Part shown: in pieces, positions 22,407-32,600 of the stretch
Layout: each line of letters opens with the position of its first letter
How positions within the stretch are numbered: the stretch's first letter is position 1
NCBI GenBank assembly: GCA_016946835.1
Contig: JACVTC010000002.1
Location: forward strand, 2,052,001-2,116,000
Length of the DNA: 64,000 nt
Direction: 5' to 3'
From: Neocallimastix lanati (nom. inval.)
Taxonomy: Eukaryota; Neocallimastigomycota; Neocallimastigomycetes; Neocallimastigales; Neocallimastigaceae
Translations under genes and position numbers: made by a program
The notes under the pieces: generated by a model
Database searches by the model: none
Seen by the model: only the letters and a program-made list of their open reading frames with translations
What the model was told of the DNA's origin: nothing

Positions 22407-22604
22407 TGTTAAGGAACAGAATGTGGTGCATACACACACTAAATTTATTTTATTATATATTTATTTATTAATTAATTATTATTTTTATTTCTTATGATGA
22501 AAAGACTCAGTTATTTAATATTATAAATTAATTCAATATTTAATCTATTACATACATTATATTATTAAGAAATTTTACAATATCTTAATGTGCATTACTT
22601 AACA
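22407..22604 (-). repeat. Copia 3' LTR (left)
   Basis: 198 bp with perfect 7-bp terminal inverted repeats TGTTAAG/CTTAACA. Its right neighbour is the polypurine tract, which fixes orientation. Confidence 0.93.
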
Positions 22605-22614
22605 TTCCCCCTAC
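22605..22614 (-). promoter_or_regulatory. Copia polypurine tract
   Basis: On the minus strand GTAGGGGGAA directly abuts the 3' LTR, as required for plus-strand priming. Confidence 0.85.
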
Positions 22615-22774
22615 ATTAAGTATTATAAAATTTATATATATATATACAAATAATGAAATAATAATAATAATAATATATTTTATAACTATATATACAAATA
22701 ATGAAAAATAATATATTTTTTAACTATATACAAATAATGAAAAATCATAGTTTTCTTTTTTATTTTTTTTTTTT

Positions 22775-23294
22775 TTAATCTGTAAAAATCAAATTTGTAA
22801 AACGATTTATTTTTATGCCTGTAATGCTTTTTGTTAGAGGATCTGCTAACATGTTTTTATATTCTATTATAATATTATTGTTATTTATTTCTTCTTGTAT
22901 AAATTTATATCTAGTATCTATGTGTTTACATCGGCCTTTTGAATTTGTATCTTGAGCAATTGCTATACAAGCTTTATTATCTACCATAATTTTTATTTTT
23001 ATTTCTTTATTAAAAATTTCCTTGAATAAATTTTTAAACCAAATACCTTGTTTGGCATATTCAGTTAAACTTACAAATTCAGCTTCTGCAGTGGATAGAA
23101 TTACGCTTTTTTGTTGTTGAGATTTCCATGAAATTGGACTATCACCAAGTAAGAAAATAAAACCGCTAGTGGATCTTCTTGTTTTTTTCATCACTTGCAA
23201 AATCTGTATCAGAATATCCAATGAATCTGTTTCTTATATTATAACATATTGATTTGTTAGTTGTTCCTTTTAAATATTGTAATATGTGCATTAA
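22775..23294 (-). pseudogene. Copia pol C-terminus: RNase H domain
   Basis: Minus-strand fragment beyond the Gypsy insertion. It starts with HILQYLKGTTNKS and FIGYSDTDFASD, then after a frameshift near 23195 reads TSGFIFLLGDSPISWKSQQQ, ILSTAEAEF, MVDNKACIAIAQ and HIDTRYKFI. These are hallmark Copia RNase H blocks. It ends at a stop at 22775. The frameshift between the DTDFASD block and the TSGF block prevents a continuous product. Confidence 0.88.
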
Positions 23295-23689
23295 TGTAAC
23301 GAAATCTTCAGTTAGTAAAATTAGAACTTTGGTTCAATGGTTAGTTACATTGACCATGACCAATACTTCATGGGTTTGACTCACACCTCAACCCATTTTG
23401 CATAAATAATTATTTTATTAATTATTTTATTAATTATTAATAATATCTTCTTGAATATTCTTTCTGTATAAAATTATAGAAAGTTAAAGATTCTTTCGGT
23501 TCGTAATTCAACCGAAATGAATTTAGAAATTCTTATTATATAAATTATTTTATTCTTTTTTGATAAGATTCATTTTCATCAATTAAAATCTATATTCTAG
23601 AAACTTTACATTATTAATTATTACAAACATATTTCTAAATATTTCTTTAAAATTATTTTTACATGTTAAAACTGTTTTTCCGTTAAAAG

Positions 23690-23697
23690 TATAAATA
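23690..23697 (+). promoter_or_regulatory. TATA box of element A
   Basis: TATAAATA lies within a locally mixed-composition stretch (GTATAAATAGTGCGAAC), about 41 bp before the predicted self-primer start. Confidence 0.6.
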
Positions 23698-23730
23698 GTG
23701 CGAACTTCACGAATGAAAATATTTTTCTTC

Positions 23731-23740
23731 GTGCTTTTAT
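23731..23740 (+). promoter_or_regulatory. Self-primer segment of element A (putative RNA 5' end)
   Basis: GTGCTTTTAT is the exact reverse complement of the first 10 bases after the LTR (23939-23948). By analogy to Tf1 it would be the 5' end of the RNA that folds back as primer. Confidence 0.6.
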
Positions 23741-23938
23741 TAATAATAATTAACGTATAAGTAATTCGAAATATTACCTTGTTGATTAATATTAATAATT
23801 ATTTTAAATTTTATAATTAATAAAAAATATTTCTAATAAAACGAATTATTTATACAGATAGTGTAAACCTATTGAGTTTTCTCCTTTCTGTGTTTCTATA
23901 TCTCATCCCGCCTTTACAATAGAAGCACCTCCGTTACA

Positions 23939-23948
23939 ATAAAAGCAC
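23939..23948 (+). promoter_or_regulatory. Primer-binding site of element A (self-priming type)
   Basis: ATAAAAGCAC directly follows the LTR terminal CA. It does not begin with the TGG expected for a tRNA 3'-CCA primer, but pairs with 23731-23740 of the LTR. Confidence 0.6.
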
Positions 23949-24441
23949 CTGCTAATCCAAGCCCTCAATACCTTTACGCTATTTCTCAGACATTCTACCG
24001 TACTTTTAGGAATTCTACCTTCTCAATATCTTTTGGCAATCGTTGGGTTTCTACTTTTACTATTCTACTATTAAAGAACAAATACCTATTCTTCCGGTTC
24101 TCTCTATCTTAGTCTAATAATCTTTGAATAAATCTTCTTATCTACTATCTCTTTAATACCGGACTTCTATATCTTTTAATCTCGGATTCTATCTCCTCCC
24201 AGACGAATAATTACTGCCTATTGATTCCTATTCAAATTATCACCTTGTCTGTTTTGAGTTACCCTCACTATTATATAATTCAATCCTTTGTATCTATTAT
24301 ATTACCGGATAATCCTAATCCTATGGTTGTTGAAATTAATTTTTATAACAAAAATTCTTGTACTACCTGATCATATAATTCAAATTAAACTTGTACTACC
24401 CTATTAAGATAAAACTTACATTACCTTAACCTTTTAAAAAA

Positions 24442-24475
<34 letters not shown>

Positions 24476-24648
24476 GATAATATTAAATTAATCTTGTATT
24501 ACCTTAACCCTTCAAAATTAATTCTATACCCAACAAAATTAATTAATAATTAGATAAATAATATTAAATTAATTTAATAAGAAAAAAATTTTTTAATTTT
24601 TAGATAAATATTTTAGATTAATTTAGTGAATAAATCAATTAGTTTTAG

Positions 24649-24705
<57 letters not shown>

Positions 24706-24751
24706 CATTTAATTTATCACAAAAATAATAATTTTTTAAATTAGCTTAGTA

Positions 24752-24784
<33 letters not shown>

Positions 24785-25831
24785 AAAAAAAAAAAATACT
24801 AATAATAATATTAATAATTATAATAATTTTTATTTTTAATTATTTTAATAAATTACTTGCTTGAAATAATAGCAAGAAAAACCTGTGTAATTTTATTTTT
24901 TATTTAAAAAGCGTTTATACGAGCGAATAGAGCTCATATACAGAGTTAGAAGAATTGTCTTCTTTAGTGTTGCACTCGACGAATAGATTTGGTTCTAGAC
25001 TAGGTAAAACTCTATAAGAGAGCACCGTAGCCTATTATAAAGGAAAACGGTTCTAGGTTTGCAACAACTCTGGCGAATAAGGAGCTTACGTCACCGAAGG
25101 CGTAAGATTAAAATTATATAGTATTTTAAAATTTTATTTCGTGCTTACTCGCGGCACTAATTATAATAGTACTGACGGTTTTTTCTATAGTTGTGAGTCA
25201 ATAGTACTATTCTATTTTATCAATCAATAATTTTATAATTAATATTATAATTTTATAATTAAAAAAACAAAGATTAAAATATAAATATAAGGTTTATACG
25301 ACTTCCAAAGCGACAGAAGTTGGTCTCTGTTTTCGTAACATTTTAGTGTTCAGATACTATTGATATAGGGGAAAATAATTTGTTTTATTCTTTTCAGCTA
25401 ACAATAAGTTAGACATAATAAAGAATCTAACAATATTACTTCCTTTTGTTTATAAGACATTAACAATCGATTTTATCTGCGTTATCACTAAAAGGCTAAA
25501 GGAACTTATCGTATAAAACTTTGATAGATTATATATTTAGTTGGTCCAATACTATATAATCTAGTTTATATTTCAGTAATTTTTGATAAATAATTATAAA
25601 ATAGAAATATTTAATTATAAAATATTATAAAGTGTTATTAAAATTTTGTGTTCTTATCCATTAACCTTGGAAACCTACCAATAAACAACTTTTGAACTTT
25701 TGGAATCTCTACTACCTATCTACTACCTTTTGGATTATTGGAATCTCTACTACCACTTTGGGAACTTCTGGATTCTACCGCCTATTCTTTACCTTTGAAA
25801 ACTTATTCTACTCTACCTTATTTATTTCAAT
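23949..25831 (+). other. Element A leader region
   Basis: About 1.9 kb between primer site and ORF. It contains three A-rich tracts (24440-24470, 24652-24700, 24752-24796), a more GC-rich block at 24880-25200 with no open frame, and imperfect repeats of GGAATCTCTACTACC at 25703-25756. Any packaging signal should be here, but none can be named. Confidence 0.6.
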
Positions 25832-28270
25832 ATGGACAACTATAATCAAGAAAATCCTACCTTTAAGGACGGTTTTGCTGGTGATCGTCGATTCTTTAAA
25901 GGATTTCTAGCTAAAATGGAACTTATTTTTATGATTCAACCGGAAAGATTTGCAAACGATGAAGCTAAAGTAATCTATATCATTTCTCGTTTGTATGGAA
26001 ACGCCATGAATTGGGCTGCTACTCTCATTGAAAACCAAGATCCTTGTCTCCTTAATTATAATCAATTCATTGCTAGATTAAAATCAGTATTTGGAAGCTA
26101 CGATTCTACCTTTATTGCGAACCAGAAATTAAGAACAATCAAACAAAAACGAATTGGTGAAGTCAGAAATTATATTTTAAAATTTAATAAATACGCCGAT
26201 GAATCTTCTTGGAATGAAGAAGCCAAGATGGACGCCTTTCTTGCCGGTCTACATGACCATATTGCTACTAGAATTTTAGAAATGTTTCCTGGACCTCAAA
26301 CCCTCCTTGCTATGCAAACAATTGCATCTAGAATCGATAATCGTATTTCTACTCATAGACAATTCTCCAATCTTCAAGGTCAAAATTCAAATAAAAGTAA
26401 TTATAATAAAAATAAAAAAGGCAAAAAATCATTCTTTTTCCAAAAACAATTTAAATCCAAACCTCATGGACCTCTATCTCAAGAAGAAAAAGAAAGAAGA
26501 AGAAGAGAAAATCTTTGTTTATATTGTGGATCCTCTGAACATTCTCTTGACAATTGTCCACTTAAAAATAAATACAAAAATAAACCTTCATCAAGTAGCA
26601 CTTATGTTTCTAATCCCGAATCAAAACCCATTTCTAGACCTAGAGTTTCTGACTCAAATCTTCCTATTTACGAATTTTCTTTAAGTATTGATAATACAAA
26701 TTCTACTGCTAAAATTCTTCTCGATACTGGTTCTCAAATCAATTTAATGGATATCTACTATATTAAAGAAAATAATATCCCGTATTCAACCAAAACTAAT
26801 TTCCCTAAGGTATCTGGCATCGGTGGAAAGCAAACTATTCTTGGTAAAACTCTTCCTATTTCCATCACTTATAAAAATCACAAATGTAAAACTCAATTCT
26901 ATGTGGTTGACCTTCCTTCCTATTGTGCTATTTTAGGTTTCGAATGGATTTCTACTCACAATCCCGACATTGACTTCAAAAATAAAGTCTTAAGATTTAA
27001 TTCCAATTATTGCGTTGAAAATTGTTTAATCATCCCTAACTCCTTTACTTCTTATGTTCCTCTAAACACTACTAAACAAAATGACAAAAATGAAAATGAA
27101 GAAATCAATAATAAAATAAGCAAATCATTACCAAAAAAACTACTTCCATTTATAGACACTTTCAGTGAAATATATACTAATGAATCACCTCCTTATTGTC
27201 CTTTTGATAGCGAGATTAAACCCAAACAAAATGAAAAACTTCATTATGACCCAATCTACCCCTTAACTGAAAATGAATCTCTAGCTTCGAAGAAATATAT
27301 TAAAGAAAATGAAGACAAAAAATTTATTAGTAAATCTAAATCTCCAGCTGCTGCTTCTGTTTTATTTGTTCCTATGAAAGCCATAAATGATCTCTCCCGT
27401 ATTCATAAACCACCCTCCGATTTTTTTTCCGATAAAGATTCTCAATTCACTTCAAAATTTTGGTCAGCTATTTGTAAATCTTTCAATATCACAACGAAAC
27501 TTGCTTCTCCCTTCCATCACCAAACCAATGGTTTAACGGAGAGGGTGAACTCCGTTATTGAACAATACTTAAGATGTTATTCAAACTTTAAAGGTTCTGA
27601 TTGGTATAATTTTTTATTCCTAGCAGAATTCAGTTATAATAATTCAATTCAAGAATCAATTAAGCACTCACCTTTTTATGCAAACTATGGATATAATCCA
27701 AGATATTCACCATCAATTCCAAACAGTACAGATGTTCCTAGAGCTGATGAATTTACAAAAGACCTTTCAGAATTATTTAAAACACTTAATGGAAATTTAC
27801 AACAAGCAAGAAAAAAGCAAGAAGAATTTGCAAACAAACATCGTATTGAAGCTCCAAATTTTGAACCTGGTGATAAAGTGTGGATTAATAGTTCACTTAT
27901 AATTCATAATGGAAATAAAAAACTTAAACCCAGAAAACTTGGTCCATATAAAATCATTAAGAAAATTTCTCCCGTTTCATATAAGTTAGACTTACCAAAA
28001 GAAATCAGAATCCATCCTGTAATACATGTTTCTGAACTTGAACCATTTTATAAAGATCACTTTGGACGAAAGAAAGAACCACCACCACCGATAATTATTG
28101 ACAATGAAGAAGAATACGAAGTTGAAAAAATTCTTGATAAAAGAAAACATTATGGCAAAACCCAATATCTTATTAAATGGAAAGGCTATCCTTTATCTGA
28201 AGCATCTTGGGAACCCGAAGAAAATTTAAATTGCCCCAAACTCTTAAAAGAATTTAACAAAAATAACTAA
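25832..28270 (+). CDS. Element A Gag-protease-partial integrase-chromodomain polyprotein, 812 aa
   Basis: One open frame from ATG 25832. In order: a Gag capsid region (about residues 1-200), a CCHC zinc knuckle [14 protein letters not shown] (229-242), an aspartic protease active site [13 protein letters not shown] (Asp298), and the lead-in to reverse transcriptase ([13 protein letters not shown] ... [13 protein letters not shown]). Near residue 517 it jumps directly into integrase just before the second catalytic Asp ([15 protein letters not shown]). It then runs through [12 protein letters not shown], the GPY-type tail ([19 protein letters not shown]) and a good chromodomain ([19 protein letters not shown] ... 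[13 protein letters not shown], about 760-805). The YxDD core, RNase H, the HHCC finger and the first integrase Asp are absent, yet no stop or frameshift is present. It resembles a non-autonomous element that still makes Gag, protease and a chromodomain protein. Confidence 0.93.
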   Translation: MDNYNQENPTFKDGFAGDRRFFKGFLAKMELIFMIQPERFANDEAKVIYIISRLYGNAMNWAATLIENQDPCLLNYNQFIARLKSVFGSYDSTFIANQKLRTIKQKRIGEVRNYILKFNKYADESSWNEEAKMDAFLAGLHDHIATRILEMFPGPQTLLAMQTIASRIDNRISTHRQFSNLQGQNSNKSNYNKNKKGKKSFFFQKQFKSKPHGPLSQEEKERRRRENLCLYCGSSEHSLDNCPLKNKYKNKPSSSSTYVSNPESKPISRPRVSDSNLPIYEFSLSIDNTNSTAKILLDTGSQINLMDIYYIKENNIPYSTKTNFPKVSGIGGKQTILGKTLPISITYKNHKCKTQFYVVDLPSYCAILGFEWISTHNPDIDFKNKVLRFNSNYCVENCLIIPNSFTSYVPLNTTKQNDKNENEEINNKISKSLPKKLLPFIDTFSEIYTNESPPYCPFDSEIKPKQNEKLHYDPIYPLTENESLASKKYIKENEDKKFISKSKSPAAASVLFVPMKAINDLSRIHKPPSDFFSDKDSQFTSKFWSAICKSFNITTKLASPFHHQTNGLTERVNSVIEQYLRCYSNFKGSDWYNFLFLAEFSYNNSIQESIKHSPFYANYGYNPRYSPSIPNSTDVPRADEFTKDLSELFKTLNGNLQQARKKQEEFANKHRIEAPNFEPGDKVWINSSLIIHNGNKKLKPRKLGPYKIIKKISPVSYKLDLPKEIRIHPVIHVSELEPFYKDHFGRKKEPPPPIIIDNEEEYEVEKILDKRKHYGKTQYLIKWKGYPLSEASWEPEENLNCPKLLKEFNKNN

Positions 28271-28605
28271 AATTAAAACTTGAAAATGAATCTTTACTTT
28301 ATTAATATCAAACTTATATTAATTTATTAATATCAATATTACTAAATATTATTTTATATTATTAAATATTATTAATATTCATGTATTCTTATTATATATT
28401 ATATTCATGTAACTTTATTAATATCATGTAATTTTATTCAAAAAAAGTTCGTACTATAAAATGGTTAATTATTATTTTTATTTTATTTTATTTTAGTTTA
28501 GTTTAGTTTAATTTAGTTTAGTTTAGTTTAGTTTGCTTAATTTTAGTATAAGTTATGCCTAACTGTTAGATTCGTCTGGTATCCGAATCCTGGAGGCGGA
28601 CCATG
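28271..28605 (+). other. Element A 3' region with polypurine tract
   Basis: Contains a tract of TTTAGTTTAG repeats (about 28490-28535) and the polypurine tract TGGAGGCGGACCA at 28591-28603, which originally abutted the TG of A's 3' LTR. The bases 28601-28605 (CCATG) are the left target duplication of element B. Confidence 0.8.
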
Positions 28606-29087
28606 TGTAAAATATTTAATAATTTGAATACGTATTTAAATGTAATGTAATGTAAATTATTGTGGATAAAAATGTTTTCCAAATTTTTAATATAAATTTA
28701 AATGTATTCCAAATTATTAATTTAATTAATTTTCTCAAAAATGTATGACTAAATTATTTGGAGAATTTACATCATTATTACTCAGTTTGAATCATGAAAC
28801 TTTGTAAATTAAAAATAATTAGTCATGAAACTTGTAAATTAAAAATAATTAGTCATAAATTAGTTAAATTAAAATAATCAAAGAAAAATTGCCTTTTCCG
28901 TTTGTTTACAAAAACTTGCCGTTTTGTTTATTTATTTTAGAAATATTAGATAGTTTTAAATAGTTTTTATATTAAAATAACTCATAAAAATTCATGTAAT
29001 TTATTATTAAATGTAATTACAAATATATAATAATATTTTAGTTAGTTTATTACAATCTATTCAATTTAAATTTTAATTTTCAAAAAG

Positions 29088-29095
29088 TATAAAAA
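29088..29095 (+). promoter_or_regulatory. TATA box of element B
   Basis: TATAAAAA in AAGTATAAAAAGAG, 34 bp upstream of the predicted RNA start at 29122, a normal TATA-to-start distance. Confidence 0.65.
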
Positions 29096-29121
29096 GAGTT
29101 AATTTTCAACTATTGAACGAT

Positions 29122-29132
29122 AGTTGGAAAAT
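29122..29132 (+). promoter_or_regulatory. Self-primer segment of element B (putative RNA 5' end)
   Basis: AGTTGGAAAAT is exactly complementary to the 11 bases that follow the LTR. In Tf1 of Schizosaccharomyces pombe the first 11 bases of the transcript anneal to the primer site and are cleaved to prime reverse transcription. Length and placement match. Confidence 0.72.
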
Positions 29133-29294
29133 AGTATAGATTAGTATAGTTTAGTTAGAAAATAGAATAGTATAGGAAATATTATAAATAAGATAGATAG
29201 TACAAATTTTATATTTTATTAATTAGTATTATAACTATTATTAGAATAGTTATCTTTTATAAAACAAGTTTTATTTTAAATTTTATTTTAAAAT

Positions 29295-29345
29295 CTTAAC
29301 TGCTAGTAGGCTTTCCGGTAAAGGACCCTACGGTACCCAGTTAAG
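29295..29345 (+). repeat. 51-nt stem-loop in the LTR
   Basis: Outer arms CTTAACTG/CAGTTAAG are perfect complements. Inside, TAGG pairs with CCTA and CTTT with AAAG around a CCGGT loop. It lies in an unusually GC-rich patch and is repeated in the 3' LTR at 34989-35039. It would be in the RNA if transcription starts near 29122. Confidence 0.8.
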
Positions 29346-29544
29346 TGATTGTTGATTTTAGAATAGTTAAATTCAACAAATAAGAAATATTAATAAAAGG
29401 ATTTTTTTATAAAACAAAAAATTAAATTAGTTTTTTTAGTTTTAGTGTTTTAGTTAATAATTAATTATAGTGTTGATATAATAAAATAGTGTAAAATAAA
29501 TTATAGTCTGTCCTCGCCGACCTAAGCTATTATTTTATTTTACA

Positions 29545-29555
29545 ATTTTCCAACT
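29545..29555 (+). promoter_or_regulatory. Primer-binding site of element B (self-priming type)
   Basis: ATTTTCCAACT begins at the first base after the LTR and is the exact reverse complement of 29122-29132. No TGG-initiated tRNA-type primer site is present. Confidence 0.72.
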
Positions 29556-29697
29556 CGTTAGATTAGTATAGTTTACCTTTGTGTAGGATAGACTAGTAAT
29601 AGTATAAAAATTTTTTTTTTTTTGAAATAATAATTAAAAAGTGGATTTAGTAATACTTTATAGTTTAATTTATAGTTTAATAAATAATAATAATAAG

Positions 29698-32600
29698 ATG
29701 AATTACATAAATATCAACAATCAACATCCAGGAGCTAGGGGAGACTTTGACGCAGCCTCTGAAGCCAGCTCCATGGAAATAGAAAATGAGGTTGGTAATA
29801 ACGTCAATACCAGGGCACGCCTCATTCCGAAACCAAAAGCATTCTCCGGAAGAAGAAACGAACTACCAGCCTTCCTTGGTCAAATCAACCGATATTTTAA
29901 GTACAATTTAGACGAAGAAGCTGCTGCTGATGACGAATTCAAGATTGATATTATAAGTAGTTATTTGGAGGGAAACGCTGCTGAATGGTTTGCTGATCTA
30001 GTTAAAGAAGAAAGTCCACTATTGGAAAATTACGAGAATTTTATTGACGCTTTGCAACAACGTTACAAATCCTGTGCGAGTTCAGATGTCGCGAACAGTC
30101 GACTTACCAAGATACGTAGCCAACAATTTAGAACAATAGCCGAATACTGCAATCAGTTCGAGAAAATAGCCAGAGATTCATCATTTAATGACGAAGCTAA
30201 AATCCATTTTTTCATTGAGGGTTTACCAACAAGAGAAAAAGAAAGAACCAAACTAATTTATCCTAGAATTAGAAGAATTAATGAACTAATTAATGTTGTA
30301 GCTGCTAATGCTGAAGAAGATCGTCGTGTTAACGGAAATGACCCAATGGATATAGATCAAAGAAGAATTAGACCTTTTCGTAGGGATTTAGGATCAAGTC
30401 GTTACCAAAATAATTACCGAAGTAGCCAAAATTACAGGGATTCTTCACCAAAGAGGTCAAACAAACCGAAGAAGTGTTTTATATGTAAGAGCACAAGCCA
30501 CTTAAAGGAAAACTGTCCCAAGCAACAGGACAAAATTAGAAGAAGAGAAAAGATCTTACAGATTAAATTGAGCAAGAAAAGTTTAGCTCACACTTACAAT
30601 GTTGTTTTTAAGTACAAAAATGGTTTTATTATGTCCGCAATTCTAGATACTGGCTCAGATCTTAATATTATGGATAGAGCTACCGCCGATAAATACCAGA
30701 TCCCAGTACAACGAATCCGCCATGAGAAAAACGTTATCGGATTTAACGGAAATGGAACAATTCGTTATGAAACCATTCCATTAACTATGGTCATGGGTCA
30801 ACATATCGAAACCATTCAATTTTACATTTATAGTTTACCAAAAGGAATTTCGGTTATTTTAGGAAATCCATGGTTGAAGAAGCATTGCCCAACAATTGAA
30901 TTTGATAAAGGTAATATCAGATTCAGTTCCCAATACTGCAAGAGAAATTGTTGTGCCACCGCTGAAGATATTATGAGAAGAACAACTGAAGAAAAGAAGA
31001 AAAAAGATGAAATCCGCCGAAGTAAGATACAATTAGCTAGAGAAATTATTAATAATTATAATAATGTATTAGATAGTTTAGATAATAATGATGTTAAAAA
31101 ATTAGTCGATAATAAAAATAAATTATGTAGTAAAAAATCACGTAATATAAAGGCTATTATGAAAAAAGCCTTAGTTAAAAAAGAAAAATGTATTAAAAGA
31201 AAAGAATTAAATAAAGGAAAATTTGAAAATTATGCTTTCTGTTATGTTTTAAAAAATGAAAATAAAGATAAAAGTGTTATTAAATGTGATTATAATAATG
31301 AAAGTGTTAAAGAAAATAAAAGTTTGGAAAGAATACCAAAACAATATGAGAAATTTAAAAATGTGTTTGATGAACAAGAGTGTAACGAATTACCACCACA
31401 TCGTCCATACGACTGTAAAATTAGATTAAAGGATGATGTAGACTTATTTTATGGACCATTATATCCATTAACGGAAGAAGAACGTGAAGCTTTAAAAGAA
31501 TATATCAAAGAAAATTTAGAAAAAGGCTTCATTAGACCTTCAACATCTCCTGCTGGTGCTCCAATTTTATTCGTTAGAAAAAAGGATGGAAGTTTAAGAC
31601 TTTGTGTCGATTATCGAAGACTTAATGAAAATACTATAAGGGACTCCTATCCACTCCCTTTAATCACCGAGCTTTTTGACAGATTGAGAGAAGCTAAGTA
31701 TTTTACTAAGTTAGATTTAAAATCAGCATATAATCTAGTAAGAATTCGTAAAGGAGATGAGTATAAAACCGCTTTCAGAACAAGATACGGTCATTATGAA
31801 TACCGAGTAATGCCCTTTGGATTAAAGAATGCACCTGCTACTTTCCAACACTTTATTAATGATGTATTAGGGGAATACTTAGATGAATTTGCTTTTGCCT
31901 ATATCGATGATATACTTATTTATTCTGAGACATTAGAAGAACACCGTACACATGTTAAGAAAATACTTAAGAAATTACAAGAAAGTGGTCTTTATGCAAA
32001 ATTAAGTAAGTGTGAATTTGAAGTCCAGAAAACAACATTCTTGGGGCACGTAATATCCAATCAAGGAATTTCCATGGATCCGGATAAAGTTAAGTCTATC
32101 TTAGAATGGCCAATACCAACTACAGTCAAAGAAGTACAATCATTTATAGGTTTATGCAACTACTACCGAAGATTCATCCCAAACTTTGCTAAAATTGCTA
32201 AGCCGTTACACAACTTAACAAGAAAAGATGTTAAATATGAATGGACTGAAGAATGTTCTGTCGCATTCGAAACTTTGAAGAAACTTTTTACCATAGAACC
32301 TATTCTTGCTCATGCAGATCCAGAATTACCGTTTATAGTAGAGACAGATGCAAGTAATTTTGCAATCGGTGCTGTGTTATCTCAAAGACAAAAATATACA
32401 AACGCATTACATCCAATTTGTTATTATTCAAGAGGTTTAACAAAATCTGAAAAGAATTATCCAATATATGACAAGGAATTATTAGCTGTCAAGTGTGCGT
32501 TACAAGAATGGAGACATTACTTAGAAGGGGCTAAGCATCAATTTACAATTTATACCGATCATAAAAATTTAACTTTTCCACGTAAACCTGAGTTGTTATC

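Larger units (their letters stand above)
23295..23938 (+). repeat. Element A 5' LTR
   Basis: 644 bp. It contains a tRNA-like A box/B box segment (23330-23382), an 8-bp hairpin (23494-23517, arms TTTCGGTT/AACCGAAA), a TATA box (23690-23697) and the self-primer complement (23731-23740). Its last 30 bp carry a near copy of the sequence that follows the LTR (ACAATAGAAGCACCT inside, ACAATAAAAGCACCT across the end). Confidence 0.93.
28606..29544 (+). repeat. Element B 5' LTR
   Basis: 939 bp. Contains a TATA box (29088-29095), the self-primer segment (29122-29132) and a 51-nt stem-loop (29295-29345). Confidence 0.95.

Noticed and set aside
25692-25910. Small frame before the element A ORF
   Set aside because: Overlaps the true Gag start in another frame and is made of repeated GGAATCTCTACTACC units.
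29641-29697. Upstream extension of the element B polyprotein
   Set aside because: No ATG; A+T-rich leader codons. The first ATG at 29698 is used.
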